DNA of 64,000 nt from Streptomyces sp. RPT161 (GCF_027533845.1 NZ_JAPZVN010000006.1:1-64000), one strand, 5' to 3'. Positions 24,907-36,137 are shown, counted from the first letter of the stretch. Program-made: numbers and translations. Notes: a model not told the origin generated them from the letters alone.

Positions 24907-25464
24907 ATGTCAACAGGGACCCTCATCGCCATCATCGTTCCCGTGGCGGCTGTGATCGTCATCGCCGCCTTGGCCACATCGCTCGTCATGCGTCGCCGTC
25001 GGCTACGGGAACGCTTCGGACCGGAGTACGAGCGGACGGTCGAGACCACTGACAGCCGCCGGGCCGCCGAACGCGACCTGAGCGCACGCGAGAAGCGCCA
25101 CGACGCGCTGGACATCAAGCCCCTGGCTCCGGCGGCACGGGACCGGTACAGCGACAACTGGGTGCACGTTCAGGAGGAGTTCGTCGACCGGCCCGAGGAC
25201 GCGGTACACGACGCTGATCGACTCGTGACGTCGCTGATGCACGACCGCGGCTACCCGACCGAGGGCTACGAGCAGCAGCTCAAGGACCTCTCCGTCGAAC
25301 ACGGCCGCACCCTGGAGCACTACAGGGCCGCCCACGAGATCGACGAGCGCAGCACTCGCCACCAGGCGACCACGGAGGAACTGCGAGGCGCCATGGTCCA
25401 CTACCGGGCGCTGTTCGAGGAACTCCTCGGCGATGGCGGCCAGCAGCGTCCCGTCCGGGCATAG
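24907..25464 (+). CDS. membrane-anchored protein with unnamed FVDxPxDAVH domain (tandem copy 1)
   Basis: A 185-residue protein. One N-terminal membrane helix (LIAIIVPVAAVIVIAALATS, about 5-26) is followed by a basic stop-transfer stretch (MRRRRLRERFG) and a soluble, mostly helical region. Residues about 80-180 form a domain with RYSDNWVHVQEEFVDRPEDA and ELRGAMVHYRALFEELLG. The same domain ends the next gene. I recognise it as a recurring actinomycete family but know no function; the charged soluble part would face the cytoplasm. ATG 24907 is preferred (AAGGGG 8 bases upstream) over GTG 24898. The next gene starts 81 bases later. Confidence 0.75.
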   Translation: MSTGTLIAIIVPVAAVIVIAALATSLVMRRRRLRERFGPEYERTVETTDSRRAAERDLSAREKRHDALDIKPLAPAARDRYSDNWVHVQEEFVDRPEDAVHDADRLVTSLMHDRGYPTEGYEQQLKDLSVEHGRTLEHYRAAHEIDERSTRHQATTEELRGAMVHYRALFEELLGDGGQQRPVRA

Positions 25465-25545
25465 CGGGGGACCCCGCCTGGTACGGAGAAGCCAGGAAGG
25501 CCGGACGTGGACGGAACGAGCACGGACCAGGAAAGAGCACAGACC

Positions 25546-26043
25546 ATGCGACACGAAACAGACCCAGGTCAAAGCGGCCTCTCAACCGAGGACATCGCCG
25601 GAACGCAGGAAGACACTGAGGACGTAGCCGCGTCGCCGACCGAGCAGCCCACCTACCCGGGTGAAGGCACCGAAGTCGAGACGGGACGGGACGCGGAGGC
25701 CGGATCCGCCGCCCCCGAGAGGGCGGAAGCCGGAACCGCCGCCTCCGAGAAGGAGGAGCCCGCGACGGAGGATCTGCCCCAACTGCTCAACGAAGAGGAC
25801 CAGGAGACCTTCCGGTCCCAGTGGAAGGAGATCCAGAACCGGTTCGTCGACGACCCCCGTGACGCCGTGCACTCGGCCGATGCCCTCGTCGCCGAAGTCA
25901 TGCAGACTCTGGCGACGACCTTCGCCGAGTACAAGCAGGACCTCGAAGGGCAGTGGAACCGGGGCGAACAGGTCAGCACCGAGGACCTGCGCACCGCGCT
26001 GCAACGCTACCGCTCGTTCTTCAACCGGCTGCTCAGCGCCTGA
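25546..26043 (+). CDS. cytoplasmic protein with unnamed FVDxPxDAVH domain (tandem copy 2)
   Basis: A 165-residue acidic protein. The first about 80 residues are low-complexity (Glu, Ala, Thr, Gly) and probably disordered. The last about 80 form the same domain as the neighbour: FRSQWKEIQNRFVDDPRDAV, then DLRTALQRYRSFFNRLLS. The conserved pattern is W-x2-(V/I)-Q-x2-FVD-x-P-x-DAVH-x-AD-x-LV plus a terminal helix ending in Y-R-x-x-F-x-x-L-L. Unlike copy 1 it has no membrane helix. ATG 25546 follows GGAAAGAG at 8 bases. The pair probably arose by duplication and may interact at the membrane. Confidence 0.72.
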   Translation: MRHETDPGQSGLSTEDIAGTQEDTEDVAASPTEQPTYPGEGTEVETGRDAEAGSAAPERAEAGTAASEKEEPATEDLPQLLNEEDQETFRSQWKEIQNRFVDDPRDAVHSADALVAEVMQTLATTFAEYKQDLEGQWNRGEQVSTEDLRTALQRYRSFFNRLLSA

Positions 26044-26168
26044 GTTGGGACGGCCCGGACGAGTACCCGGACGCCTCCTCCCGGCTCCGGCGGGAGCCAT
26101 CCCTGCCAGACGATCACGCGTGGAGGCGTCGCGTCGCTGCATCTCCGAACACGGCAGGTGACGGAAGG

Positions 26169-27440
26169 ATGGATGACGCGGGATTCGGCGCCTTGCTCGG
26201 CGAGTTGCTGGAGGAGTCGCACCACCTGCCGATGGAGGGTATACCCGCCCTGGTGGCGCGGGCGGCCAAGGAACTGGGGCTGGACGAGGCCACCGTGTAC
26301 CTGGCCGACGTGCAGCAGGAGCGGCTCGTGCCGCTGGGGACGGTACCGGACAGCAGCCAGGGCGGCCTGCCGGTGGACGCAACGCTGGCCGGCTGGGCCT
26401 ACCGCACGGTCTCGTTGCGGGTGGCCGAGGACGGCCAGGGGGGACTCGCGGCCTGGCTGCCGATGATGGACGGAATCGAGCGGATCGGTGTCTTGGGCCT
26501 GCACGCCCGATCGCTGGACGGCACCCTGCTGGGCCGCTGCCGGGCGCTGGCGTCGTTGACGACCCTGCTGCTGCTCTCCAGGAGCATGTACAGCGACACC
26601 TACCTGCAGGCGACACGCGCTCGGCCGATGCATCTGCCGGCGGAGATGGTGTGGGCCTTCCTCCCGCCACGGACCGTGGGCACCCGGCAGGTCACCTCCA
26701 GCGCCGTCATGGAACCGGCCTACGACATCGGCGGCGACGCCTTCGACCATTCGCTGTCCGACAAGGCGCTGGACGCCACGGTCATCGACGCGATGGGCCA
26801 TGACCTGGCCTCGGGCCTGGCGGCGGCCGTCGGCCTCGCGGGCTGCCGGGTCGCCCGCCGCGCCGGCGGTGATCTGAAGGACATCGTGGAGACCATCGAC
26901 CACGCCTTGGCACAGTGGCTCCCGCACCGCTACCTCACCGCGGTCTTCGCCCACCTCGACCTGGCCAGCGGTCAGCTCAGGTGGGCCAACTGCGGTCACC
27001 CGCCGCCGCTGCTCATCCGCGGCCAGCACGTCATCTCCGGCGCCCTGGAACACCACGCCGAACTGCCACTCGGCCTGGGACCCGGCTACCCCGACGTACC
27101 CCGCCGCATCCATCACGCCCAGTTGGAGCCCGGCGACCGCGTGCTGTTGCACACCGACGGCGTCACCGAAGCACGCTCCGGCACTGGCGAGGTGTTCGGG
27201 GAACGGCGCTTCACCGACTTCGTGATCCGCGCCATCGCCGCCGGTGAACCAACGCCCGAGGCGCTGCGCCGACTGCTTCACGCGGTCCTCGACCACCGGC
27301 GGGGGCAGCTCGACGACGACGCCACCATCCTGCTCTTCGAATGGCACCCGCCGTCGGCGGAACCCACGGACGCATCAGGGATCCAGACCGCAACCCACCT
27401 ACCCGGCAAGGGCGTCAGGGCCGCACCCGCGAACGGCTAG
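26169..27440 (+). CDS. GAF-SpoIIE phosphatase
   Basis: A 423-residue protein with a GAF-like N-terminal half (about 1-150; LGLDEATVYLADVQQERLVP) and a SpoIIE phosphatase domain (about 170-395). The motifs are GGDAFD, VIDAMGHDLASG (GHD in place of GHG), HTDGVTEARSG and DDDATILLF, so all metal-binding aspartates are present and activity is likely. A disordered tail of about 30 residues follows. It resembles the SpoIIE paralogues at 15384 and 21441 in layout. The ATG at 26169 directly follows GGAAGG, closer than ideal. It probably acts on a STAS antagonist of this block, but which one cannot be told. Confidence 0.88.
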   Translation: MDDAGFGALLGELLEESHHLPMEGIPALVARAAKELGLDEATVYLADVQQERLVPLGTVPDSSQGGLPVDATLAGWAYRTVSLRVAEDGQGGLAAWLPMMDGIERIGVLGLHARSLDGTLLGRCRALASLTTLLLLSRSMYSDTYLQATRARPMHLPAEMVWAFLPPRTVGTRQVTSSAVMEPAYDIGGDAFDHSLSDKALDATVIDAMGHDLASGLAAAVGLAGCRVARRAGGDLKDIVETIDHALAQWLPHRYLTAVFAHLDLASGQLRWANCGHPPPLLIRGQHVISGALEHHAELPLGLGPGYPDVPRRIHHAQLEPGDRVLLHTDGVTEARSGTGEVFGERRFTDFVIRAIAAGEPTPEALRRLLHAVLDHRRGQLDDDATILLFEWHPPSAEPTDASGIQTATHLPGKGVRAAPANG

Positions 27441-27625
27441 CGGTGTCGGCGCGGGTGCCGTCGTGCGGCGAGCCCGATCACGAGCGCCACCACGAACAGC
27501 AGCGCGGCTGACACCCCCGCGTCCGGCCACGGCCTGCCGTCCGACCAGTGCTGGACAAGCAGCGCGAGCGCGCCGCCCGCCACCGCGAGTCCGAGTAACC
27601 GTATCCACCACGTGAACTTCGACAT
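27437..27625 (-). CDS. small two-helix membrane protein
   Basis: A 62-residue protein with two hydrophobic helices (WWIRLLGLAVAGGALALLVQ and VSAALLFVVALVIGLAA) and a basic end (RRHPRRHR). Start ATG 27623-27625 has a GCGGGGC stretch upstream but no classical ribosome binding site. Its 3' end overlaps the end of the convergent SpoIIE gene by four bases. The family is unknown; length and layout resemble other tiny membrane proteins in this window. Confidence 0.55.
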   Translation of the reverse strand: MSKFTWWIRLLGLAVAGGALALLVQHWSDGRPWPDAGVSAALLFVVALVIGLAARRHPRRHR

Positions 27626-27791
27626 GCCCCGCGCCTACCCGGCTCGAAGTCGTCGAGTCAGCTCGCGAACCATCCTGCCCTCGGAGGACATAGGTCATCG
27701 ACTGGCGGGAAGGCTGCAGCACACGGGGTATGCATCGTGTCACCCTGTGCGAGCTGGTGCTGTGATCCGTCCGACCTGGAGGTTTGCGAAC

Positions 27792-29930
<2,139 letters not shown>

Positions 29931-29983
29931 GTACCACGCCGCTCCAGCGCCGGGTCCCGAGCGCGTTCCGCCCCGCTCTTGCC

Positions 29984-30011
29984 GAGCAGTGGGTGTGGCG
30001 CCACACTGCTC
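29984..30011 (+). terminator. terminator hairpin after glgX
   Basis: GAGCAGTG (29984-29991) pairs with CACTGCTC (30004-30011), with an inner perfect palindrome GTGTGGCGCCACAC (29993-30006) offering an alternative pairing. It begins 53 bases after the glgX stop. Confidence 0.7.
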
Positions 30012-30174
30012 AGCAACAGTCCGCACTTCCGAAGCTCCATCCGTCGTCGAACTCGGGCGCCCGCTGAGCCCGTTGGACAAACCGTCCTGCGCGCGGCGCT
30101 CGCCACGAACCGTGCTGGGAACCAGGTTTCGAACCCATGTCGCAGATGCCCGAGCCGCGCAGAGGAGCCGCACG

Positions 30175-31755
30175 GTGACGACGCCACGTGTCGCTGGTGA
30201 CGAGCACACCAAGGGTCAAGACCAGCGGCTGCGCCGCCGACTGGGGTTCTGGCAACTCACCGCCATAGCCTTCGGCGGCGTGATCGGCTCGGGCTGGCTG
30301 CTCAGCCCGATGCATGCCGCCCGCATCGCCGGCCCCGCGGCGCTGCTCACCTGGATCGTGGGCGGCCTCGCCCTCGTTCTGATCGCGCTGGTCATGGTCG
30401 AGTTGGCCGCCTCGATCCCGGAGACCGGCGGGCTGGTGCGGTGGCCCCTCTACACCTCAGGACGGCTCGTCGCGACACTGGTCGGTTGGGGCATCTGGGT
30501 TTCCTACGCCACCAACCCGCCGAGCGAGTCGGCCGCGGTGCTGCAGTACGCCAGCCACTACATCCCGAACCTGTACCGTGACGGCCACCTCACACCACTC
30601 GGCATAGTGGCCGGACTGGCGCTCATGGCGGCCTTCGTCGCGGTGAACTGGTTCGGCGTACAACTCTTCGCCCACGTCAACCTCGCTGTCACCGTGGCCA
30701 AGTTCGCCATTCCCGTGCTGACCGTGGTGGCACTGCTCGCGTCCGGTTTCGACGGCCACAACTTCACCGGACACGGCGGCTTCGCGCCGTACGGGTATGC
30801 CGCACCGCTGTCCGCGATCGCCACCGCCGGAGTCATCTACGCCTACACCGGCTTCCAGGGCCCCATCGACCTGGCCGGAGAGGCCCGCAACCCGCGCCGC
30901 GACATCCCACGCGCGGTGATCACGGCACTGCTGCTCTCCATGGCCCTCTACCTCGTCCTGCAGATGGTCTTCATCGCCGCCGTGCCCGCCGGGAAGTTGG
31001 GCGATGGCTGGCACGGCGTAAACTTCAACTCCCCGTTCGCCGAACTCGCCACCTCACTCAACCTGACCTGGCTGACCTGGGTCCTCTACGCCGATGCCAT
31101 CGCCTCGCCGGTCGGTTCCGCACTCGTCTTCACCGCGGAGACCAGCCGGGAGGCCTACGCGCTGGGCAAGAACCGGCTGTTGCCCGCCGCCGTGGCCAGA
31201 GTGCACGCGGGCTCCGGTGTGCCGCGACGCGCACTCTTGGTGAACTTCGCCATCGGCGTCGCCTTCCTGCTCCCCTTCGGCAACTGGCAGTCCATCGTGG
31301 CGGCCACCAGCGTGCTGGGCCTCTTCGCCTACTCCATCAGCGTCGTCGCCGAGGCCTCGGTACGGCGAGTGGACCCCGGACGAATGGCCAACTGGGTACG
31401 CGGCACCCGCTGGTTCGCCCCCGCGGCCTTCGTGATCGCCACCCTCATCTTCTACTGGGCGGGCTGGCACGAACTGCGCGTCGCCCTTCCCGTACTCTTC
31501 CTGTCCGCGCTGCTGTACGCGTACCAGCAGATCCGCCGGGAGCGCGACCTCGCCGACCTGACCGCCGGGCTCTGGCTGGTCGGCTACCTGGTGGCGCTGC
31601 TGCTGTTCTCCTGCCTCGGCAGCTTCGGAGGCTCGCGGGTGATTTCGGCACCGTGGGACTCCGTCGCGGTGGCAGCCGTCGGGCTGGCGGCGTATGTGCG
31701 GGCGCTGCACGATTCGGCGCGCCACCTCGCCGTGCATCCGCTACCGCACGGATAG
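30175..31755 (+). CDS. APC superfamily amino acid/polyamine permease
   Basis: A 526-residue integral membrane protein with 12 or more helices. The APC start motif is present after a basic N-terminus: FWQLTAIAFGGVIGSGWLLS (helix 1 with the unwound G-V-I-G-S-G). Further on are FQGPIDLAGEARNPRRDIPR and the conserved helix 8 region. It should exchange or import amino acids or related amines with protons. The GTG start at 30175 has GAGGAG 7 bases upstream; longer frames are rejected. It is not coupled to glgX, whose terminator intervenes. The substrate cannot be read from the sequence. Confidence 0.9.
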   Translation: MTTPRVAGDEHTKGQDQRLRRRLGFWQLTAIAFGGVIGSGWLLSPMHAARIAGPAALLTWIVGGLALVLIALVMVELAASIPETGGLVRWPLYTSGRLVATLVGWGIWVSYATNPPSESAAVLQYASHYIPNLYRDGHLTPLGIVAGLALMAAFVAVNWFGVQLFAHVNLAVTVAKFAIPVLTVVALLASGFDGHNFTGHGGFAPYGYAAPLSAIATAGVIYAYTGFQGPIDLAGEARNPRRDIPRAVITALLLSMALYLVLQMVFIAAVPAGKLGDGWHGVNFNSPFAELATSLNLTWLTWVLYADAIASPVGSALVFTAETSREAYALGKNRLLPAAVARVHAGSGVPRRALLVNFAIGVAFLLPFGNWQSIVAATSVLGLFAYSISVVAEASVRRVDPGRMANWVRGTRWFAPAAFVIATLIFYWAGWHELRVALPVLFLSALLYAYQQIRRERDLADLTAGLWLVGYLVALLLFSCLGSFGGSRVISAPWDSVAVAAVGLAAYVRALHDSARHLAVHPLPHG

Positions 31756-31959
31756 CCGGGGCCACGGTTCCGCGACAGTCAGGCGGGGACGGACTCCCGG
31801 GCATGGCCGTGCGCCCGCTGGGCGAAGGTACGAGCCGGTGTGCCGGTGGCATCCTCCGCGGTCGGCATCGGGCCGGCCGCCGTCGCGACGAGGATGACAG
31901 GCGGCCGAGAAGCGGCGCTGGTATCCGCGCCGAACACATCTGAACGGCCGAGGAGTCGA

Positions 31960-33315
31960 TCACCCGCGGTGGAGGCAACGCTCCAGTTCTGCGAGGTCGT
32001 AGAAGTAACTGCCCCTGGCCATGGGCCTGCAGGAAGCCTTGAACGCGGTTTCCCTCTCGTTGTAGAGCATCCGCACGAGGTGTTCCGTGCCGCCGCCGTC
32101 TCGGGGCCCCGCGTACACATCCCACTGCACGTTCGCGGCCATCGGCGCCACTCTCGCGCCACGCCAGGGGTTGTTCCGGTAGGTATACGGCCGAGACGGG
32201 TCCGCTGCCCTGGTGCTGCCGGGTAGGCCCAGCAGCACGGCCAGGGGCTCGATCTCCTCGGCGTGGGTGAACCGCAGCACCGCGCCTTTGCCACTGGTGC
32301 CGCTCGCCTTCGCCTCTGCCTGCGTGAAGAGGTCGTCGAGCAGGACGTTCGCCATCTTGTAGGTGATCGTGCGCCCGCGGAAGGCGGGCCCCTTCTCGTA
32401 GAACTCCTCGGCGTCGTCCAGGTACGCGAACCACTCGGCGTCCCGTGCCGGGAGGAAGGCGTCGAGGTCCGCGTTCGGGGCCTCGATGCGCAGATCGGGC
32501 GCGACGCTGTACAGCTCGTACAGCGAACGGGAGAAGTCGATCTGGTCCGCCGTGGTGGTCGCCGCCACGAAGTCCGGGCCGAACAGCCGCGAGAACACGT
32601 CCTTGGCCGCTCGGGCCGTGCGTGGCTCGCCGTCGATACGGGTGAGGGTGGCCCCAAGCTCCGGGTCATGGGACAGGTAGGCCTGGTAGTCGGCGTTCTG
32701 CGGCTGTTTGTGGAAGTACAGCAGATCCTTGTCGACGACCGGCTTGCGTATCAGCCCGACCAGGCCCGGATCACCCTGGACCAGACCGCTGGTGAAGGCG
32801 TTGGCGCTGGCCACGGTACGGGGAACGCCGGAGGTCTCCACCTCGATCGGCTCTCGCCGGTTGCGGATCGTGCGGAAGAGCGAAGGCAGGCGGCGCTCCA
32901 TGCGCAGCGCGGTCTGCCGCTGCTCCCGGGCACCGAGCCCGGAGAGGTTGCCGTAGCCGATCGAAGCGGCGCCAGTCAGCAGCGAGCGTATTCGCGGCGC
33001 GAGTTGGGCGCCGAGTGGGGTCAACGCGCCCTGCCTCGCGGCACTGTTCAACACCGCGACCACCGAATCGCCGTCATCGCTGTCGGTCATCGCGCGGGAA
33101 CCATGGCGTGAGACGGTCTCGGTGAAGATCGGGGTGAAGCCGTGGGGCGGGCGCTGGTAGTCGTCGACTCCCTCCTGCGGAGCGTACGGCGTCTTCGTGG
33201 AGAGGAACTGCCGCTCGGCGCGTGCGTGGCGGACATCCTGGGCGAAGGCGTTGCCACTTACGAGGGCGACGGACGCCAGTAGGGCTACGGCGGTGGCGGC
33301 AGCGGAGCGCTTCAC
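31960..33315 (-). CDS. secreted histidine acid phosphatase (phytase/MINPP-like)
   Basis: A 451-residue protein with a Sec signal peptide (KRSAAATAVALLASVALVSG, cleavage near AFA-Q at 25-26). The branch-2 histidine phosphatase motif is SRHGSRA (R70, H71 nucleophile, R74), and a later HAE motif FTHAEEIEPL supplies the proton donor. These enzymes hydrolyse phosphate monoesters, often inositol phosphates, outside the cell. The GTG start at 33313-33315 with GAAGGAA upstream is preferred because it begins the signal peptide; an 18-residue longer frame is rejected. It is expressed away from the sigma factor gene; no pho box was identified. Confidence 0.9.
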   Translation of the reverse strand: MKRSAAATAVALLASVALVSGNAFAQDVRHARAERQFLSTKTPYAPQEGVDDYQRPPHGFTPIFTETVSRHGSRAMTDSDDGDSVVAVLNSAARQGALTPLGAQLAPRIRSLLTGAASIGYGNLSGLGAREQRQTALRMERRLPSLFRTIRNRREPIEVETSGVPRTVASANAFTSGLVQGDPGLVGLIRKPVVDKDLLYFHKQPQNADYQAYLSHDPELGATLTRIDGEPRTARAAKDVFSRLFGPDFVAATTTADQIDFSRSLYELYSVAPDLRIEAPNADLDAFLPARDAEWFAYLDDAEEFYEKGPAFRGRTITYKMANVLLDDLFTQAEAKASGTSGKGAVLRFTHAEEIEPLAVLLGLPGSTRAADPSRPYTYRNNPWRGARVAPMAANVQWDVYAGPRDGGGTEHLVRMLYNERETAFKASCRPMARGSYFYDLAELERCLHRG

Positions 33316-33655
33316 GACGGGTTCCTTCGAGGAGGCGAGGAGCGGTGGACCTGACAACCTCACAGGCAACTCATAGGAGCTTCACAGCCGTGTTCGAACC
33401 CGCCCTGACTTCAAACGGAGCTACGGATGAGGTGTGGGTGAACTCGGGAGCCGTCCCGGGCGCCCGGACGGTCCTGGTGCGTCCGCGAGCAGCCGCGCGC
33501 CTGACGGCTGAGTGGCGCCGGTCAACGCACCTGCGAACCTCGTGGCATTAACAGGACGTTGGGGGCGACGGCGATGTTTAGCGTCCGCCAGATGGGTAGG
33601 AGGCTACTCAATTGTCGAACAACAACTGTTCATCGACTAGCAGGAGGCAAGGAGA
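33316..33655. other. 340-bp divergent promoter region
   Basis: Gene-free region between the phosphatase (minus) and the second sigma factor (plus). It holds the SigB-type element at 33576-33599; nothing else was recognised. Confidence 0.55.
33576..33599 (+). promoter_or_regulatory. SigB-type promoter-like element of the second sigma gene
   Basis: GTTT (33576-33579), 14 bases, GGGTAG (33594-33599). The -10 ends 56 bases before the sigma ATG. Spacing and both boxes are identical to the element upstream of the first sigma gene (12800-12823, minus). Confidence 0.68.
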
Positions 33656-34534
33656 ATGTCGGTCCAGCTCGCTCACCAGCAGGTCGGCGCCAAGGGTGAC
33701 GATGTCGTGGACAGTTCCAGTAGCGAGGACGCGTACTGTCTCGACGCGCTCGTCGAGGGACGGGCGACCACTGCGGAGGTTCGGCAGGTCAGCAAGGCGA
33801 TGTTCGAGCGTCTCGAGGTCCTGGAGGAGGGGACCGAGGAGTACCAGTACGTTCGCAACACGCTCATCGAGTCGAACATGACGCTGGTGCGGTTCGCGGC
33901 CAGGCGGTTCTCCCACCGCGCGGACCAGATGGAGGACATCCTCCAGGTCGGGACGATCGGACTGATCAAGGCCGTCGACCGGTTCGATCCCGCCTACGGC
34001 GTCGAGTTCCCCACGTTCGCCATGCCGACGATCATCGGGGAGATGAAGCGGTTCTTCCGTGACACGAGCTGGTCGGTGCGGGTACCGCGTCGTCTGCAGG
34101 AACTGCGGATCGACATGGCCAAGGCGACCGACGCCCTCGCCGCGGAGCTCGACCGCGCGCCCACCGTCGCCGAACTCGCCGAGCGCCTGGGCATCAGCGA
34201 GGAGGAGGTGCTTGAGGCCCAGGTCGCGGCCAACGCCTACACAGCCTCGTCCATCGATGCCCAGTCCGACGATGAGGACGAGGAGGGCACCTCGTGGATC
34301 CAGCGTCTTGGCGTGGAGGACCCCGCGCTGGAAGGGGTGGAGAACCTCACGGCCCTCAAGCCGCTCATCGCCGAACTCCCCGATCGCGAACGCGCCATCC
34401 TGTCGATGCGGTTCGGCTCCGACATGACCCAGAAGGAGATCGGCGAAAAGCTGGGTATCTCCCAGATGCACATCTCCAGGCTGCTGTCCCGGACACTGAC
34501 CCGGCTGCGCACCCGGCTCCTCAGCGAGGTCTGA
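33656..34534 (+). CDS. SigB/SigF-family RNA polymerase sigma factor (second copy)
   Basis: A 292-residue sigma factor of the same group as 11891-12757. Region 2 has DQMEDILQVGTIGLIKAVDR and the -10 recognition helix (SWSVRVPRRLQELR). Region 4 has SDMTQKEIGEKLGISQMHIS, with its HTH ending SRLLSRTL. The N-terminal about 30 residues differ from the first copy; the rest is closely similar. ATG 33656 has AAGGAGA just upstream. A SigB-type promoter precedes it and a 16-bp hairpin follows. No anti-sigma gene is adjacent; the RsbW-like protein at 22814 is the nearest candidate. Confidence 0.95.
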   Translation: MSVQLAHQQVGAKGDDVVDSSSSEDAYCLDALVEGRATTAEVRQVSKAMFERLEVLEEGTEEYQYVRNTLIESNMTLVRFAARRFSHRADQMEDILQVGTIGLIKAVDRFDPAYGVEFPTFAMPTIIGEMKRFFRDTSWSVRVPRRLQELRIDMAKATDALAAELDRAPTVAELAERLGISEEEVLEAQVAANAYTASSIDAQSDDEDEEGTSWIQRLGVEDPALEGVENLTALKPLIAELPDRERAILSMRFGSDMTQKEIGEKLGISQMHISRLLSRTLTRLRTRLLSEV

Positions 34535-34667
34535 ACTGAGCCGGAACAACGGCACCACCCGGATGGGGGGGTGCCTGCGCTCGGCTGGAGAAGTCCGCAG
34601 CCCGAGAGGAGAAGGGGCGGCGGAAACCGGGCGAACGGCACCGGTGAACACCGACCGGGAGTACCCA

Positions 34668-34706
34668 GCCGGGCGCGGCGGCATCAGCGGTGCCGCCGCG
34701 CCCGGC
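34668..34706. terminator. terminator hairpin, 16-bp perfect stem
   Basis: GCCGGGCGCGGCGGCA (34668-34683) pairs exactly with TGCCGCCGCGCCCGGC (34691-34706) over TCAGCGG. It lies between the convergent sigma factor and DUF5701 genes and serves both. Confidence 0.88.
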
Positions 34707-34735
34707 CGAAGGCGGCCTCACGTGTTCACGGCTCC

Positions 34736-35416
34736 TTACAGGTCCTGGACCCGGCGGCCCGTCGCGGAGGCGAAGCCCAGCCAAGTGTGCCGGTTGCCCG
34801 CCCAGCACCAGCCGATCTTGGGGGCGTTGCGGCGCTCGCGGCCGTCCCGTCCGGTGCCGTTGCTGATCCAGATCGCAGGGGTGCGGGCGTCCAGGGCGCC
34901 GTTGGCTTTGCGCAGTCGGGAGCCGATGGTCATGAAGCAGTGGTTGCGCTCCAGGACGGCGGGCTGCTGCATCACCCAGTGGACACCCTCAGTGAGCAGC
35001 AACGGGGTGCGGTCCTCTGCGGTGAGGGCGGGTAGCGCCTCGTTCGGGCTCCAGTTGGCCATTTGCTCGCCGCGGTCGAGGCCGGTGAGGAGGTAGAGCG
35101 GGGCGTCGGGCAGCGAGACGGTGTCGAGTGGGGCGAAGAGGTCGACGTCGGGCATGTCGGTGACCACGAAGCCCGGCTTGCCGTCGTGGCGGAGCAGGGG
35201 CGCGAGGGCAGAAGCAGGAGCGTGGTCCGGGTGCACAGCGAGCAGGGCGCTGTCGCCGCCCGCAGGGGCCTCGGCGGCCGCGGCGAAGGAAAGAAGTTCG
35301 GTAGCGGGCAGCCCGGCGATCTCGTGCACTCCCAGGTCGATCAGTCGCTCGGCCTGCACGCTCAGGGCCGGGAGTACGGGAAGAACGCTGGAGGTGGCGG
35401 ACGTGGTCTCGGACAC
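34736..35416 (-). CDS. DUF5701 family protein
   Basis: A 226-residue soluble protein. It matches what I know of DUF5701: an N-terminal part with ERLIDLGVHEIAGLPATELL, a middle with DAPLYLLTGLDRGEQMANWS, and the signature C-terminus KIGWCWAGNRHTWLGFASAT. The function is unknown. The GTG start at 35414-35416 has TGGAGC upstream and begins where the helical region starts; a 40-residue longer frame is rejected for its composition. It is monocistronic and convergent with the second sigma factor. Confidence 0.8.
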   Translation of the reverse strand: MSETTSATSSVLPVLPALSVQAERLIDLGVHEIAGLPATELLSFAAAAEAPAGGDSALLAVHPDHAPASALAPLLRHDGKPGFVVTDMPDVDLFAPLDTVSLPDAPLYLLTGLDRGEQMANWSPNEALPALTAEDRTPLLLTEGVHWVMQQPAVLERNHCFMTIGSRLRKANGALDARTPAIWISNGTGRDGRERRNAPKIGWCWAGNRHTWLGFASATGRRVQDL

Positions 35417-35555
35417 GATGCTCCAGGGGTAGCGACGTGGACGGGCCCAGAGGCAACGAGGCGCCCCGTCGGAACATTCCCGCCGCCGCCCCCTCGCCGA
35501 GGCACAACGACATATGCAGGGTGGACCCGCGCGCATCGGAAACTCCTGGCAGCGC

Positions 35556-35738
35556 TCACTGCCTGATGATGCGATTCCGCTTCACCATGCGCCCTACCGC
35601 GAGAAGGAGAGCGGAGGCGGCGGTCACCAGGAACACGGCGCACGCCACCGCGAGGAGCCAGAGCAGGCCCTTGACCATGAAGCCGATGAGACCTGCCACG
35701 ACGCAGGCCAGAACCACTGCGAGAACCGCCGTACGCAT
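35556..35738 (-). CDS. small hydrophobic membrane protein
   Basis: A 60-residue protein with two membrane helices (TAVLAVVLACVVAGLIGFMV and LLWLLAVACAVFLVTAASAL) and a basic end (GRMVKRNRIIRQ). ATG 35736-35738 follows AGGAGGTGGGGCAAGA. The layout matches the small hydrophobic protein at 12927-13103. It lies just 36 bases downstream of the PRC-barrel gene on the same strand, so the two are probably one transcript. Confidence 0.78.
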   Translation of the reverse strand: MRTAVLAVVLACVVAGLIGFMVKGLLWLLAVACAVFLVTAASALLLAVGRMVKRNRIIRQ

Positions 35739-35774
35739 TCTTGCCCCACCTCCTGGTATCGCTCGTGCCCAGCC

Positions 35775-36137
35775 CTACCGGCGTGCCAGACGCCGACCGC
35801 CCGGGGTCTCGGCTGGTGTGTACTCCAGCCCGTAGTGGTTGTACACATCCACCTCGGCCTCAACCGGAAGCACTCCACCTGGCTCAAGTGCCGGCGCCTT
35901 CCGCACCAACGCCGCGGAGTAGGCGACCCTCACGTGCCGGGGAGCCACTGTCGCGCCGCGCAGTGGTACGAAGGCGTGCCGCTGGCTGGTGAGTAGGCCG
36001 AGTTTGACCACCGCGAACACCGGTTCGTCCGAGGAGGTGTCGACGTAGACGTCCTCGAGGCGCCCCACCCGGTGCCCCTCGGGGTCGACGACCTCTTCGC
36101 CCAACCAGTCGATGATCGACTCCGCGTTGACGCTCAT
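35775..36137 (-). CDS. PRC-barrel domain protein
   Basis: A 120-residue protein. The N-terminal about 75 residues form a PRC-barrel: IIDWLGEEVVDPEGHRVGRL, then VYVDTSSDEPVFAVVKLGL. The family is a small beta barrel also used by RimM and photosynthetic reaction centres; stand-alone forms in actinomycetes occur with stress genes. The second half ends in EAEVDVYNHYGLEYTP. The ATG at 36135-36137 lies downstream of GGGTGGGCGGG, a weak ribosome binding site. The small hydrophobic gene follows in the same direction. Confidence 0.82.
   Translation of the reverse strand: MSVNAESIIDWLGEEVVDPEGHRVGRLEDVYVDTSSDEPVFAVVKLGLLTSQRHAFVPLRGATVAPRHVRVAYSAALVRKAPALEPGGVLPVEAEVDVYNHYGLEYTPAETPGGRRLARR

Noticed and set aside
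30119-30140. GGTTTCGAACC sequence resembling a tRNA T-arm
   Set aside because: The flanking bases do not form the T-stem, and no acceptor, D or anticodon arm is present.
31779-32669. 296-codon minus-strand frame overlapping the histidine phosphatase
   Set aside because: Pro/Arg/Ser-rich shadow in another phase of the true phosphatase gene.
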